Assembly (NCBI GenBank): GCA_028280575.1
Contig: JANQLN010000048.1
Span: forward strand, 1 to 64,000
From: Clostridia bacterium
GTDB lineage: Bacteria > Bacillota > Clostridia > Acetivibrionales > STF1-152
Direction: 5' to 3'
Length of the DNA: 64,000 bases
Shown: positions 24,638 to 34,784 of the stretch, one piece after another
How the letters are laid out: every line of letters starts with the position of its first letter
How positions within the stretch are numbered: position 1 is the stretch's first letter
Program-made: the position numbers and the translations under genes
The notes under the pieces: model-generated
Told to the model about the DNA's origin: nothing
Seen by the model: the letters and a program-made list of their open reading frames with translations, nothing else
Database searches by the model: none

Positions 24638-25684
24638 GTCGATGTTATGCACCTTGGCGCAACAGTATCGAATAAACTGGGTTCACAAGGCCTTGTTGTG
24701 CCCCTTGATGAGTATATTGAGGCTGACGATTCATTCGATCCCGACTACGGAATTCCGAAAAGGGCTTATACATTTGTAATAATAATCAATACAAAGCTTT
24801 TTGACGACTGGGGAGTTGATTATATTACACATGACTCGTCATTTGACGAAATTCTGGAAGCCGCTTCAAAGATGACCGGGACAAATCCCGTTACAGGCAT
24901 AAAAAATTATGGAATGTTTACAAGAAAAGGCGGAGAACTTTTAAGAGCTCTTAACACTTATTATTCAAAGAACCCGGCTTATAGGACATTCTGGGACCCT
25001 GAAGATCCTTACACTGATGATATATCGGAAATAAAGTTTGTATACACTACAAATGATGCTTTTGTAAAAACATACGAATGGATGAAAGAAGCTTCACAGT
25101 ACATGCCTCCGGGCTGGACAGTCGGGGAAGGAGAAGAGAATTTTTACACAAAAGATGGAGATGTGGCAATAAATCTAATGACACACCCCGGAGGAAAGTT
25201 CAGAAGCCTTTACGTTGCAGGAGAAAAGGAAGTTCTTTCTAAGTTTAAGTGCATAAAGCTGCCGGCGTTTACAGATGAAGACGGCAACAAACTAAGAGGT
25301 ACAGCTCCCGTTCACACATGGGCAGTGCCTGTTGCCGCAAAGGATAAGAAAAGCTCTTATGAAATATGCAAAATTTTGGGTTCTAAGGAAATAAGCAAAA
25401 TTGCCTATGAAGAAAAATGGCTTTCGCCTGTTTTTGCCGAAGGAGTAGCATGTGTAAATCCTGATGATCCGTATACAGCCGTAAGTATTGAACAAATTGT
25501 TGAATCACATGGCTATAGTGATCTTGTAGCCACAACAGCTTATGGGCAGTGCTATAACCTTGAACTTGATTTGCTGCATGCATACTCCAAGGGAGAGATA
25601 ACAGACCTTAAGGATGGATTGGCCAAGCTGCAGAAAACCATGGAAACATGGAGAGATGATGCGGTAAAGAACGGTACAAGATAG
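24638..25684 (+). pseudogene. 5'-truncated sugar ABC-transporter solute-binding protein
   Basis: About 348 codons encode the C-terminal three quarters of an extracellular family-1 solute-binding protein. It starts at VDVMHLG, the segment normally near residue 100, then continues through GLVVPLDEYIEADDSF, LFDDWGVDYI, MTHPGGKFRSLY and HTWAVPVAAK. No signal peptide, lipobox or N-terminal lobe remains; a TAG precedes the fragment in frame. The ATG at 24647 lacks a ribosome binding site. The missing part and the cognate permeases are gone, so this is a remnant of a carbohydrate uptake locus. Confidence 0.85.
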
Positions 25685-26133
25685 TATATACTTTTTGAAA
25701 TAGTGAAAAAACAATACTTGAACAGGTTTTTGTGATTGCATGTTTTTTGATATTGAAAGGCTGGCAAGGCCGGGTACGGAGTCAGGGGTTCCCCCTGGCT
25801 CCACTCGGAAAATCGTATAAAAGGGATTTTGAATTATAGTTGAGAATATTTCTAAATATTGTATGAAAAAAATAAAAAAGTACACCTGAAACCAACTGCA
25901 AAGACACGGTGACGGTTCCGTTTTGAAATGGTGATGCATGGAATAATTGAAAGGAAGCCTCAAGGACGCAACGTATTTGTTGTTTAAGGCAGACAGACTA
26001 AAATGAGAAACTAAAGAAATTTGATGAGGTGTGAGAGAACGGGAAAATAATTTAATTTTCCCGTCTACTCGATTACTATTAAAGAATTTGATTATCCTGC
26101 TTTCTCATTTAATACCTTTAAATGTTTCTTATC
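25685..26133. other. Gene-free region between convergent genes
   Basis: It contains two hairpins: GGAGTCAGGGG/CCCCTGGCTCC at 25778-25802, and ACGGGAAAAT/ATTTTCCCGT at 26039-26064. The second may help end the giant minus-strand gene, although no T-run follows on that strand. No gene is seen. Confidence 0.5.
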
Positions 26134-29100
26134 TTATTTTCCCATAACCTGCATCTGTACCGTTATGATTTTGGCTGCTTCAGCACGGGTGGCGTTATCA
26201 GCCGGAGCAAACCGGTTACCGCCTTTCCCGGATATAATGCCCGCGCGCTGCATGATTGATACTGAAGCTTTTGCATACCCTGAGATTTCTGTATCATCTG
26301 CAAAGGTCAAAGCCTCTGCGAGTGCCGGCAGGGTATACCCTTCTACCTTATCCGCATATCGTACCGCAATGACAGCCATTTCCTGACGCGTAATTGGGTC
26401 ATTGGGATTGAATTTCCCGTCATATCCGTTGATGATGCCTTTTTCTGCTGCCCATGCTACGGCACCGAAGTACCAGCCGGTATTTTCCACATCATCAAAT
26501 GGTGCCTTTGTATATGCATTAAGATTCGCACCGCTCATGCGGGCAAAAATAGCCGCAAACTCGGCACGGGTGATGTTGTCGTTTGGTGCAAATGTGGTTT
26601 CTGTTTTACCGTTTACCATACCACGGTTTGCAAGGTAGTATATATATTCTTCCGCCCATCCCGATACATCGCTGAATTTGATGAACTCATAGCCTACGGC
26701 AAATTTGGAGAAATGATCTGTTGTAAACACAATCGCTCCAAGCCCTGCGTCGTATTTCGCATCAGCCATCTTAACAATCTCACTGCTGTCGCTGATATAG
26801 TAAGCAGTCACATTTTCGGCTTTCTCTCCTTCTTTAAGCGCATATGGAAGTGCAAGGGTAACTGTTCCGCCGTTAAAGGCTGTTATATTTTTGCCGCTTG
26901 CCTCAATGCTGAAATCATAAACCGGCCTTCCGCCTATAAGTTTTTGTGCTGCTTGCGGCAATTCGGACTGTTCTACCTGGCCTATGGAAATGCTGACTTC
27001 ACTTTCTTCCGCCTCTTCTGCAATAGCGGCCATCGCCTCCGGGGTAAAAGTCATTGTTGCCAGTTCCGACGACACTTTCACGGAGGTGTCACCTGCACCG
27101 GCAAGGGCCTTAACCGCTTCCCGGGATAGTTCAAGCTCAAGGGCCCTGGTATCGTCCGGCAGCTTGAGTGAAATTGTTGCCACCTCCGCTTTACCTTCTG
27201 ATGCCTTCCGTGTTTCCTCAATCAGCCTGGTGACAGCTTCACCGGCTAATTTTGCTTTTGCCCTGCCGCCCGAGTCAACCTGGGCCTCTACCTCCAGCCT
27301 GCCTTCTTTTAATTCAGGTTCTTCCGAAGCCGGCGGAGCTCCGACCCATTTATCAGATCCCTGTTCTTTAGTGTAATTATCGGTATAGTGCCACTCTATG
27401 TCATCACCGTCTTCTAGCCTGTATTCCCTCAAGCCCAGGCTGGGATGCTTTCCGTTGACTTTGTACATCCAGCCCGAAAAGGGCCCGTTGTCAAATTCAT
27501 ACAGCCAATGTCCACCAAACCCGGACGGTGCCTTGATACCTCCAATATAATTGTACTGTGTCTCATCATACTGAATATTGTGTCGGTCCAGGGCCATGAC
27601 AAAGGCATCATAGACATATGAACCTTCAGGCAGAGTCAGTCTGGTCCTGGGAATCCAAGTCTGGAAAGCCTCATGGGCATCTTCTGTGTAATGTTTGCTG
27701 TCGCCTATAAGCTTAAAGGTAACGGTAATGGTTTTTTCATTGGCATCATCTGCCGGTTTTAACCCGTTTATAGCTCCAATCAGGCTTTGGAGCGCATTGT
27801 ATATTTCCGCCTGTCCTGCCGTCTCACTTTCACTTGCTTCAATTGCCTTGTTTAAAGCGGTTAAAAGGGCACTCCAGGTAGCTGATGTATAATCTGATTC
27901 TTTCAGAGCGGACGCCTGGGCAATCTTTGCATTGAGCTCGGTTTTATCCACCGGCTGAGGCTGAGGTATACTGGTATCCTTGAAGATATAGATATTGTAA
28001 GGTTTACCGGCATCAAGCATTTTTGTATAGGCTACCAGTGCCCTGAAGCCCTGCTCAGAAGCCATTCCATTATATTTTGTATCGGTAAAGCCGAATTTGT
28101 TGTCAGTAGTTTTATAACTCAGCAAAGCATCAACAGCACTTATGTCCTCCTTGATAAAACGGGGGTCTGTATCAGCGTCAATACCCAGTGCGGACAGGGC
28201 CACAATTACCATGGATGCGGAATTTGAATTTTCCTCACCCCAGCTTTCAAAGCCCCCGCTTACAGTTTGCATGCCCGATAGGCAGTTAACAGCATCTTCC
28301 AGGGCAGCTTCAACATTTTCGTCATCCCTGTAATTTGCCAGGGCAGAAATTGCCATACCTGTAATATCCGGGTCGGCCTTATTCCCGTTAAGAGCCCAGC
28401 CGCCGTCACCTAACTGGGCGGTAAGAAGATACTGCATAATCTTTTCCCTTGTCCAATTTGCAGTAGGGGGCAGGCCGTAATCTCCCGAATCATATGCAAT
28501 AAGTGCAAAAATGTAGTTGTTTATGGTCCCCAGGGACGGTGTCTGGGCACCGGCATTGTAATTTGCAATTTTTTCAATAAAGTCGGCAGTGCCGCCTTCT
28601 CCGTCATCCACGGCTGTAGCGTCAATCCCCATAGATGTCAGCGAAATGGCCACCCTTTCGTAATCGGTGGCGGGTGCGGACGTTTTATTATAGACACTCA
28701 AGGCATTTGCAACAAGCGTATCAATATCCATATAACCGCCCATGCCGTAGGCTGCCATGTCCATAACATCCCAATCCCCGCTGCTTCCCTTCAAGCTGTT
28801 GGAAATAGCTGTCAGGATGGTTTGGATAATCCTGGCTTTGCTTGCTCCTTCATCAAACACAAGGGCGTCCATGGCCGCAGTAAGTGCGGCAAGAGCTTCA
28901 TCCACTCCATCCTGGACCGCTTCATCGTCTGCAGCTGCGACCCTGGCAGCCTCCAGCGCCTCTGCAAATACCGACCAGCTCTCTGCCGTATAGTCTGCCT
29001 CTTCCAAGGCATCCCCCTGTTCTATTTTTTTATTTATATCACCCTTGTACACTGAACCGGCCTCACCTGCAACCGTCAAGGCCACATCTTCCATTTTTGT

Positions 29101-32100
29101 CACATAGTATTCCTTTTCCCTTGTCCACCAGGTGGGTCCGTATTTCACCCAGATATGTCCGCCCTTCAGCTTGTACTTTCCCGGTTTTGTATTTTCCGGA
29201 ACAGTAAATGTTATGGTTTTCAAGTTATCCAATTCATCTGTGTTTTTTACATTGGCTGACTTTACACGCTCAAACCCCGGTATGTCGGTACCAAAGACGG
29301 TATACGAGTCAAGCAGGTCCACAATGGTTCCCGACATGGTGGTATGGTTGTCTTTGAGCATTTCCGTATCAATGCCCGGTATGGATATGGTCACCTCATC
29401 TCCTGCTTTTACAGTACCTGTGCCCGCTGCTTCTGCAGACAATACATCCTCAGGTTCATAATGGGGATCCTCAACCACCGTCAAACAGATGTCGGGAAGC
29501 CTTGAAAATTTGTTTGATATCTGGTCCGCATCCAAATTAGGAGGGGCTGTTCCTGTTGGCGTTTCAGCGTAAAGCCCGCTTCCGAACCAGCTCAATTTTA
29601 TATATCCCCCGGTTAAATCAACTTCTCCCGAGCCCGTAAGCTCGAAGGCCAAAGCGCCTGAAGCATACTGGCTTGAGCCGGAGCCTACCATATGATAGCG
29701 GGGCATATTTGAATAATATTCCATACGCATGGATGCCGGATTGTAAATTCTAGATACCTTGGGTACCGGCACCATTATACCGGTATATGCTATGCTGACG
29801 GTATCCCCCTGGTAAAATGCACTGCCTTCCCTGGACACATTTGTAATTTTCATGGAAACCGCTTTGGCCCTTATGCCGTATGCAATAGAGGTTGTGTTTC
29901 CATCTTTGTATGCGGTCACTATAACAGGATTGTACTTATCCCGCAGGGGCACGGTAAATACGCCGTTTGCTTGCGGATAATAGGTAACACCGTTTACCTG
30001 GGCGGACAGGGCGGCTTCGCTTTCACTCTCCGCTGTAAAGGTAAACATGTATTCTTTTTCTTCTTCCGTAAAATACATGATGTCATATTTTGTAACCCGG
30101 CAGTCAATATCTGTACTGAGAGCAGGTCCCTGGCTGCCGGGGGTCTTGACGCATACGGGTATGACGGGAATCTGCCCCGAATATCCTTCATAGCTTATTG
30201 AAAAATAGGCAAGCCCTTCCTTGAGCCCCTTTACGTAATATTTTGTCAAGTCCTGTGTCCCGTTATTTTCAACCCTTTTTTCAATTTCAAAAACACCTTC
30301 TTCCCCGGACAGCTCAAATATCAAGTCGTCCCGGTTGTATGCCTTATCCTCGTCTCCTACCCTTGGGGTATCAAATATCACCATCTCTTCTTTTTCTCCC
30401 GCGTCGATGTTGACAGCCATGGTACTGAGCAGGAAGTCCTTGCTGTAGTCCTTTGCAACCCCTTCTTGCGGATTCATCGAATCCAGCAGCTCCGCAAGAT
30501 CCTCTTCCATTTTTTCCAGGCCGTATATCCATCCGCGAAAAAAGTACTTTTGGTCCGGTGTCAGAGCCTCGTATGCCGCACGGATCTGCTCTATGGCCTC
30601 CCGGTCTTCCAGGGTAAGCTCTTTAACCTTGAGTTTTTTGTTCAGTGCAATAAGCATATCAATAACTTCATCTGCTTTTAGCCTGTCGGCTTCATAGATG
30701 GCTTCTATGCGCGCTTCAGCAGCTTCCAGGGTTTCAAGGTTGTTAACTTCTTCCTTTTCGTCCTCCGTAAGGTAGCCGTAGAACCTGCGCACCTTGTCTA
30801 TCTGTTCTTTATCCCCGTAGATGATGTCTCCGATTTCAGGAATTTCCGCAATCATCTGTCCTACCTGTACGGGAGTACGCTTGATTTCGATTGTGTAGGT
30901 ATAGGTTTTTCCCGAACTGTTATTGGGACTGTTATAGCGGTTGTCGATAATTGCATTGATTACCTGACCGTCTTTAACGGAAAATGCAGCAGGCTTATTC
31001 AGCACGCTGCTTCCTCCGGACTCAAGCTCAATTACCAGATAGCGGTCTATATCCCTGCCTTCATATCCTATGTAACGTTCCGCAGAAACAGTTATTTCGT
31101 CTGTCCCTTCAGGCACCATATAATACCCGGTAGAAGACGTAACATCTTCGGTTTTATCACCTGTGGTAAATTTTACTGCAAGAAAAGAACCGGACCTGGG
31201 GTGGCAGTGAATGTCAATTCCTCCGTCCACAGAGTATTCAAGGGTGAGCCTATCTCCGTCCTCAACCAGGTAATCCTGCGAGGTGTCCCATATGCACCAG
31301 TTGTTGATGCTCATAACCCACTTGCTGCGTTCCTCCGAATCACCTTCAGAAAGGTATCCCACAGTTCTTACATGGTCTTCAGAGGTTACAGGACCAATTC
31401 CCTCAATATATGCAGGAGTACCAATAACATAGTATTTTTGGGAAGCCAGCGCCCCGGTGATAGCCTCACGCACCGTCATGCCGGGAGTGATGTCTACTTC
31501 CACATCTTCCAGCAGTACGCCAAAGGGCTCCTGGTAATCGCCCAGGCCGGTGAGCGGCTCAATTGTTACATTAGAGCCCCACGGGCTTAAAGTAGTCCAT
31601 TTTCTTTCCACCACATCCTGTACTGTTACCGTAACCTTTCCCAGATCTGTGGGAGGTTGGGGTGTTTTGTTTAAATCAGCTAAAACAGCATTTACCTCTG
31701 CCTGGCCGGCCTGCATTTTCAGCAGTATGCCCAGGGCTTTATCGTAATAGCCTTTATATTCGGTGTCAGCCAGCATCTGCAGTTTATCTTCACTGGAATT
31801 TATCTCCGCTACTTTTTTAATCAGGTCATCCTTGTCAGCCGCTTCTATAAGGCTGTTCTCACCATAGCCCAAATCTCCTCCATAGCCATAGACACTAAAC
31901 TGCAGCCTGAAAACATCACCGTCCTGGGGGATGCAGTCGGACATTCCGTAGCCGGGCAATTGATTATTGGCTGTGTACATCCATCCGGCCATCCGGTAGT
32001 AGTCGAATTCTCCCAGGAAGCCGGCTTCCGCCCTTGCTCCCACCGTGCCTTCGCTTGCGGTAATGGCATCTATGATATACTGGGGTATATCCGCTTCGGC

Positions 32101-34497
32101 AGGCCCGTTATCCTTGACGGCGGAAAGGTAAAAGGAATTGTCGATTGTTCCGGTATTTTTATAATTCCCAATGCCTAATATCCTGGTGATTACGGAAGCC
32201 AAGTTTTCTCCGTCATTGATGGATATTTGCACAGGCTCCAGTACAAACCCCTGACCCAATGTGAACTTTTCTACGGAAACACTTATACAAGGCGCAGGTA
32301 TTGCAGATTGTTCCAGTTCATTGATTTTTTGCTCCGCCGCCGCCAGTTTATTCCGGCTGTCTTCTGATACAAGGGCTTTTTCCTGGTCATTCAACAATTC
32401 ATAATCAGCCCTTGCTTTCAAAACAGCTTCTTTTTCGGACAAAGTCAATGCATCAACATCCGGCAGCGCTTCAATCTTTGCATTAACCGCCTCTACTCTC
32501 ATGGCACTTCTTTCAAGCGGGGCAATTACCGCAAAGACATCAGCCAGCTTATTAAAATTGGTTACGTTTACATAAGTTTTTGCCAGTTCATTGAGGGCGT
32601 TGTAGGCCGTATTGGCCTCTAATGCAGCCTGCTTGTCGCCGATACCTGCATCCTGGGGAGACGGCAGCAATTCTATCAAGCTGTCCACTTCCTGTGCCGC
32701 CGCTCTTGCTTCCAAATCGTATATTTTCTCTTCCGCCGCTGTTAATTTACCATAATTGGTTATAGATTCTTTTTGCTCATTGCTTAAAGCATCATAGGCA
32801 CTTCTTGCTGCCTGCACATCTGCTTTATCTGAAAGCAAAATTGTTTCTGTTAGAGGAAGCGTCCCTATTAACTCTTCAACTGCATCGATCTCAAGCTGAG
32901 GGATTTTTTCTTCCAAAGCTGTTAAACCTTCAATATTAGTTACAAGCTGCTGATACTTCTCCGGTAAAATATTGTATGTGTGGAGGATATGCCTGATCTC
33001 TCCCCTGTATCCCAGTGTAACGGGCGAAGGCAAAGCTGCAATACGGTTTTTTAATTCCACAGCAGTAGCAGTTGCAAGATTTGTTGTAAATTCTTGAGCC
33101 TCTGCCAGTATACCATAAACCTCATCCGTAACGCTTGACTGCTGATTTGCAGTCAGCTTATTATAGGCATCTGACAACGACTCCACCTGTGGAGCGTCAC
33201 CCAAAGTGAGAACATTAATTTCTGGCAGATGTTCAATTAAGCCTTTAACAAAACCACCCAGGGCAGGCGATTCAGCAAAGGGTTTTACAGTCCAGCCATA
33301 CCATTTTTCATCGTCTGGATTTCCGTCGTCTATGTTTTTATAGCTGCCTACATGCTCATTCGGCACATATACGGTCCTTTCCTCCGGGACCCCGCCAAAA
33401 GTAATATCCGGATTATCTACTGCTACGTCCTCTTTCCCAAGGTATAGCTCACTTAAAGAGCCACAATTGGTAAATGAATATTCAGGTATTATGCTTATTT
33501 CAGGCAGCCATACTCTGGCAAGGGAAACATTTTCATAAAAGAAACCCAGATTTTCAGAGGCTGAATACGCCTGTGGAATATAGACACTTTCCAGACCGGC
33601 ACACATTTGAAACAGTGCATAGCTTAATTCCTGCAAGTTTGGAACTACCAGTGTCTTCAGGGCGTTAAGAGATGAAAAGGCACCTGATTCCGCGTTTCTG
33701 AGATTTGTTAATTTTAAGGTATGCATAAAGATGCAAGAATAAAAGGCATTTTCCCCCACTTCTTTAACCGAGGGCAAATCAACTTTTTTAAGACCCCGGT
33801 GCATATAAAAAACGTCATCCGGCAGCACCCCTCCGTTAATATCTACGGTGTGAGACGCTGTAAGGGTTTCAAGGTTGGGCAGGCTGCTTTTTATATAAGC
33901 CAAATCCTCACCGGTTACTGTTCCTCCGGTGAATTCCAGCGCCGTTACCGCATCCGGGCCGCTTACCTCCGCCGACATTACAATATCCTGTAAGGAATCA
34001 CCTCCCGCGTTCCCTTCACCGTTAATAACGGCGGTCAGCAGCGCCGCCTCCGGATTCCATACCACAATAGCTTTTTCCCTTGTGTTGTTTGATTCATTGG
34101 CTTCACTTACAGCTTCACTGCTGTCGGCCACTACCTTCAAGGTATAATTCCCCTGTGCAAAAGGAGTCCAGTCAAAGTAAACAGTTTCAGTATCTCCGCT
34201 ATATACCGAAGCTGCTACCGTTTGTTCCTGCAGCAAATCATCATTTGCATACAGGGCAACCTTGAACGGTTCTGCCGCTTCCGCGTCCCCCGCGTTGTAA
34301 ACCGCGGCGGCCACACTGACCTGCTGTCCTGCTATTACACTTTTGCGCGTGGTTATTCCCGCAACCGTCAGGTCAGGCTTCCCTTCTGAAGCATACACCT
34401 GCGTTGTGGACACCGGCGGGACAAAAAGCCCCGTTATAAAGGTGAACAGAAGCAGGATGCTAAGAAGAATTGTTTTTGACTTCTTCATGCCATTCAT
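26134..34497 (-). CDS. Giant SLH surface protein with DUF4430 domains and an alpha6/alpha6 barrel
   Basis: A 2787-residue secreted protein. In order: signal peptide (1-36), CARDB adhesion-like domain (40-147), BspA-type leucine-rich repeats (about 180-400), helical repeats, DUF4430-like domain (about 735-880, GWMYTANNQLPGYG), a second (about 950-1095), helical and Ig-like parts, FIVAR helical repeat, prenyltransferase-like alpha6/alpha6 barrel (about 1880-2170; DPDITGMAISALANY, QTVSGGFESWGEEN). Then a second FIVAR, a third DUF4430 (about 2253-2370, GWMYKVNGKHPSLG), a beta-rich module and three SLH domains (2605-2787). Barrel plus DUF4430 equals the alpha plus beta layout of transcobalamin/intrinsic factor, suggesting corrinoid binding. 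It is separated from the ECF genes by a leader with a terminator. Confidence 0.85.
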   Translation of the reverse strand: MNGMKKSKTILLSILLLFTFITGLFVPPVSTTQVYASEGKPDLTVAGITTRKSVIAGQQVSVAAAVYNAGDAEAAEPFKVALYANDDLLQEQTVAASVYSGDTETVYFDWTPFAQGNYTLKVVADSSEAVSEANESNNTREKAIVVWNPEAALLTAVINGEGNAGGDSLQDIVMSAEVSGPDAVTALEFTGGTVTGEDLAYIKSSLPNLETLTASHTVDINGGVLPDDVFYMHRGLKKVDLPSVKEVGENAFYSCIFMHTLKLTNLRNAESGAFSSLNALKTLVVPNLQELSYALFQMCAGLESVYIPQAYSASENLGFFYENVSLARVWLPEISIIPEYSFTNCGSLSELYLGKEDVAVDNPDITFGGVPEERTVYVPNEHVGSYKNIDDGNPDDEKWYGWTVKPFAESPALGGFVKGLIEHLPEINVLTLGDAPQVESLSDAYNKLTANQQSSVTDEVYGILAEAQEFTTNLATATAVELKNRIAALPSPVTLGYRGEIRHILHTYNILPEKYQQLVTNIEGLTALEEKIPQLEIDAVEELIGTLPLTETILLSDKADVQAARSAYDALSNEQKESITNYGKLTAAEEKIYDLEARAAAQEVDSLIELLPSPQDAGIGDKQAALEANTAYNALNELAKTYVNVTNFNKLADVFAVIAPLERSAMRVEAVNAKIEALPDVDALTLSEKEAVLKARADYELLNDQEKALVSEDSRNKLAAAEQKINELEQSAIPAPCISVSVEKFTLGQGFVLEPVQISINDGENLASVITRILGIGNYKNTGTIDNSFYLSAVKDNGPAEADIPQYIIDAITASEGTVGARAEAGFLGEFDYYRMAGWMYTANNQLPGYGMSDCIPQDGDVFRLQFSVYGYGGDLGYGENSLIEAADKDDLIKKVAEINSSEDKLQMLADTEYKGYYDKALGILLKMQAGQAEVNAVLADLNKTPQPPTDLGKVTVTVQDVVERKWTTLSPWGSNVTIEPLTGLGDYQEPFGVLLEDVEVDITPGMTVREAITGALASQKYYVIGTPAYIEGIGPVTSEDHVRTVGYLSEGDSEERSKWVMSINNWCIWDTSQDYLVEDGDRLTLEYSVDGGIDIHCHPRSGSFLAVKFTTGDKTEDVTSSTGYYMVPEGTDEITVSAERYIGYEGRDIDRYLVIELESGGSSVLNKPAAFSVKDGQVINAIIDNRYNSPNNSSGKTYTYTIEIKRTPVQVGQMIAEIPEIGDIIYGDKEQIDKVRRFYGYLTEDEKEEVNNLETLEAAEARIEAIYEADRLKADEVIDMLIALNKKLKVKELTLEDREAIEQIRAAYEALTPDQKYFFRGWIYGLEKMEEDLAELLDSMNPQEGVAKDYSKDFLLSTMAVNIDAGEKEEMVIFDTPRVGDEDKAYNRDDLIFELSGEEGVFEIEKRVENNGTQDLTKYYVKGLKEGLAYFSISYEGYSGQIPVIPVCVKTPGSQGPALSTDIDCRVTKYDIMYFTEEEKEYMFTFTAESESEAALSAQVNGVTYYPQANGVFTVPLRDKYNPVIVTAYKDGNTTSIAYGIRAKAVSMKITNVSREGSAFYQGDTVSIAYTGIMVPVPKVSRIYNPASMRMEYYSNMPRYHMVGSGSSQYASGALAFELTGSGEVDLTGGYIKLSWFGSGLYAETPTGTAPPNLDADQISNKFSRLPDICLTVVEDPHYEPEDVLSAEAAGTGTVKAGDEVTISIPGIDTEMLKDNHTTMSGTIVDLLDSYTVFGTDIPGFERVKSANVKNTDELDNLKTITFTVPENTKPGKYKLKGGHIWVKYGPTWWTREKEYYVTKMEDVALTVAGEAGSVYKGDINKKIEQGDALEEADYTAESWSVFAEALEAARVAAADDEAVQDGVDEALAALTAAMDALVFDEGASKARIIQTILTAISNSLKGSSGDWDVMDMAAYGMGGYMDIDTLVANALSVYNKTSAPATDYERVAISLTSMGIDATAVDDGEGGTADFIEKIANYNAGAQTPSLGTINNYIFALIAYDSGDYGLPPTANWTREKIMQYLLTAQLGDGGWALNGNKADPDITGMAISALANYRDDENVEAALEDAVNCLSGMQTVSGGFESWGEENSNSASMVIVALSALGIDADTDPRFIKEDISAVDALLSYKTTDNKFGFTDTKYNGMASEQGFRALVAYTKMLDAGKPYNIYIFKDTSIPQPQPVDKTELNAKIAQASALKESDYTSATWSALLTALNKAIEASESETAGQAEIYNALQSLIGAINGLKPADDANEKTITVTFKLIGDSKHYTEDAHEAFQTWIPRTRLTLPEGSYVYDAFVMALDRHNIQYDETQYNYIGGIKAPSGFGGHWLYEFDNGPFSGWMYKVNGKHPSLGLREYRLEDGDDIEWHYTDNYTKEQGSDKWVGAPPASEEPELKEGRLEVEAQVDSGGRAKAKLAGEAVTRLIEETRKASEGKAEVATISLKLPDDTRALELELSREAVKALAGAGDTSVKVSSELATMTFTPEAMAAIAEEAEESEVSISIGQVEQSELPQAAQKLIGGRPVYDFSIEASGKNITAFNGGTVTLALPYALKEGEKAENVTAYYISDSSEIVKMADAKYDAGLGAIVFTTDHFSKFAVGYEFIKFSDVSGWAEEYIYYLANRGMVNGKTETTFAPNDNITRAEFAAIFARMSGANLNAYTKAPFDDVENTGWYFGAVAWAAEKGIINGYDGKFNPNDPITRQEMAVIAVRYADKVEGYTLPALAEALTFADDTEISGYAKASVSIMQRAGIISGKGGNRFAPADNATRAEAAKIITVQMQVMGK

Positions 34498-34567
34498 ACG
34501 CTCTCCCCCTCAAATTATAGTTTTTCCAAAACACGACCGCTTATTTTTCGACCATTTACCTTATAAT

Positions 34568-34620
34568 AAAAAAGCACCACCCGTTACAGGTAGTGCCTCC
34601 GTTTTTCGGTCAGCGCCGTC
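34568..34620 (-). promoter_or_regulatory. Conserved hairpin motif with terminator, copy 2
   Basis: On the minus strand GCGCTGACCGAAAAACGGAG is followed by the stem GCACTACC/GGTGGTGC and TTTTTT. The same arrangement occurs at 49830-49886. It lies in the 287-bp leader before the giant SLH gene (34498-34784), which also contains TTACAGTATAAAAT as a possible promoter part and a hairpin ACAGGATtttcATCCTGT. It could be an attenuator, a riboswitch-like element or the terminator of the ECF genes. Confidence 0.6.
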
Positions 34621-34784
34621 ATGAAAAAATCTATTAAATTTTACAGGATGAAAATCCTGTCTGATTATTTTATACTGTAATTCAAATAAAAACAAGCTCA
34701 GCAAAAAGTTTTTAAAATATTACAAAAAATCAAAACATTATACATTTCAAATAAAATAGAATTATGAAGTAAATTATAATATAT

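Noticed and set aside
26165-30681. Many plus-strand frames inside the giant SLH gene
   Set aside because: They are antisense shadows of a continuous 2787-codon gene with strong domain content.
34568-34620. Cyclic-di-GMP (GEMM-I) riboswitch before the giant SLH gene
   Set aside because: The GACGCAAAGCC core and tetraloop-receptor pattern are missing; the shared hairpin motif is reported as unassigned.
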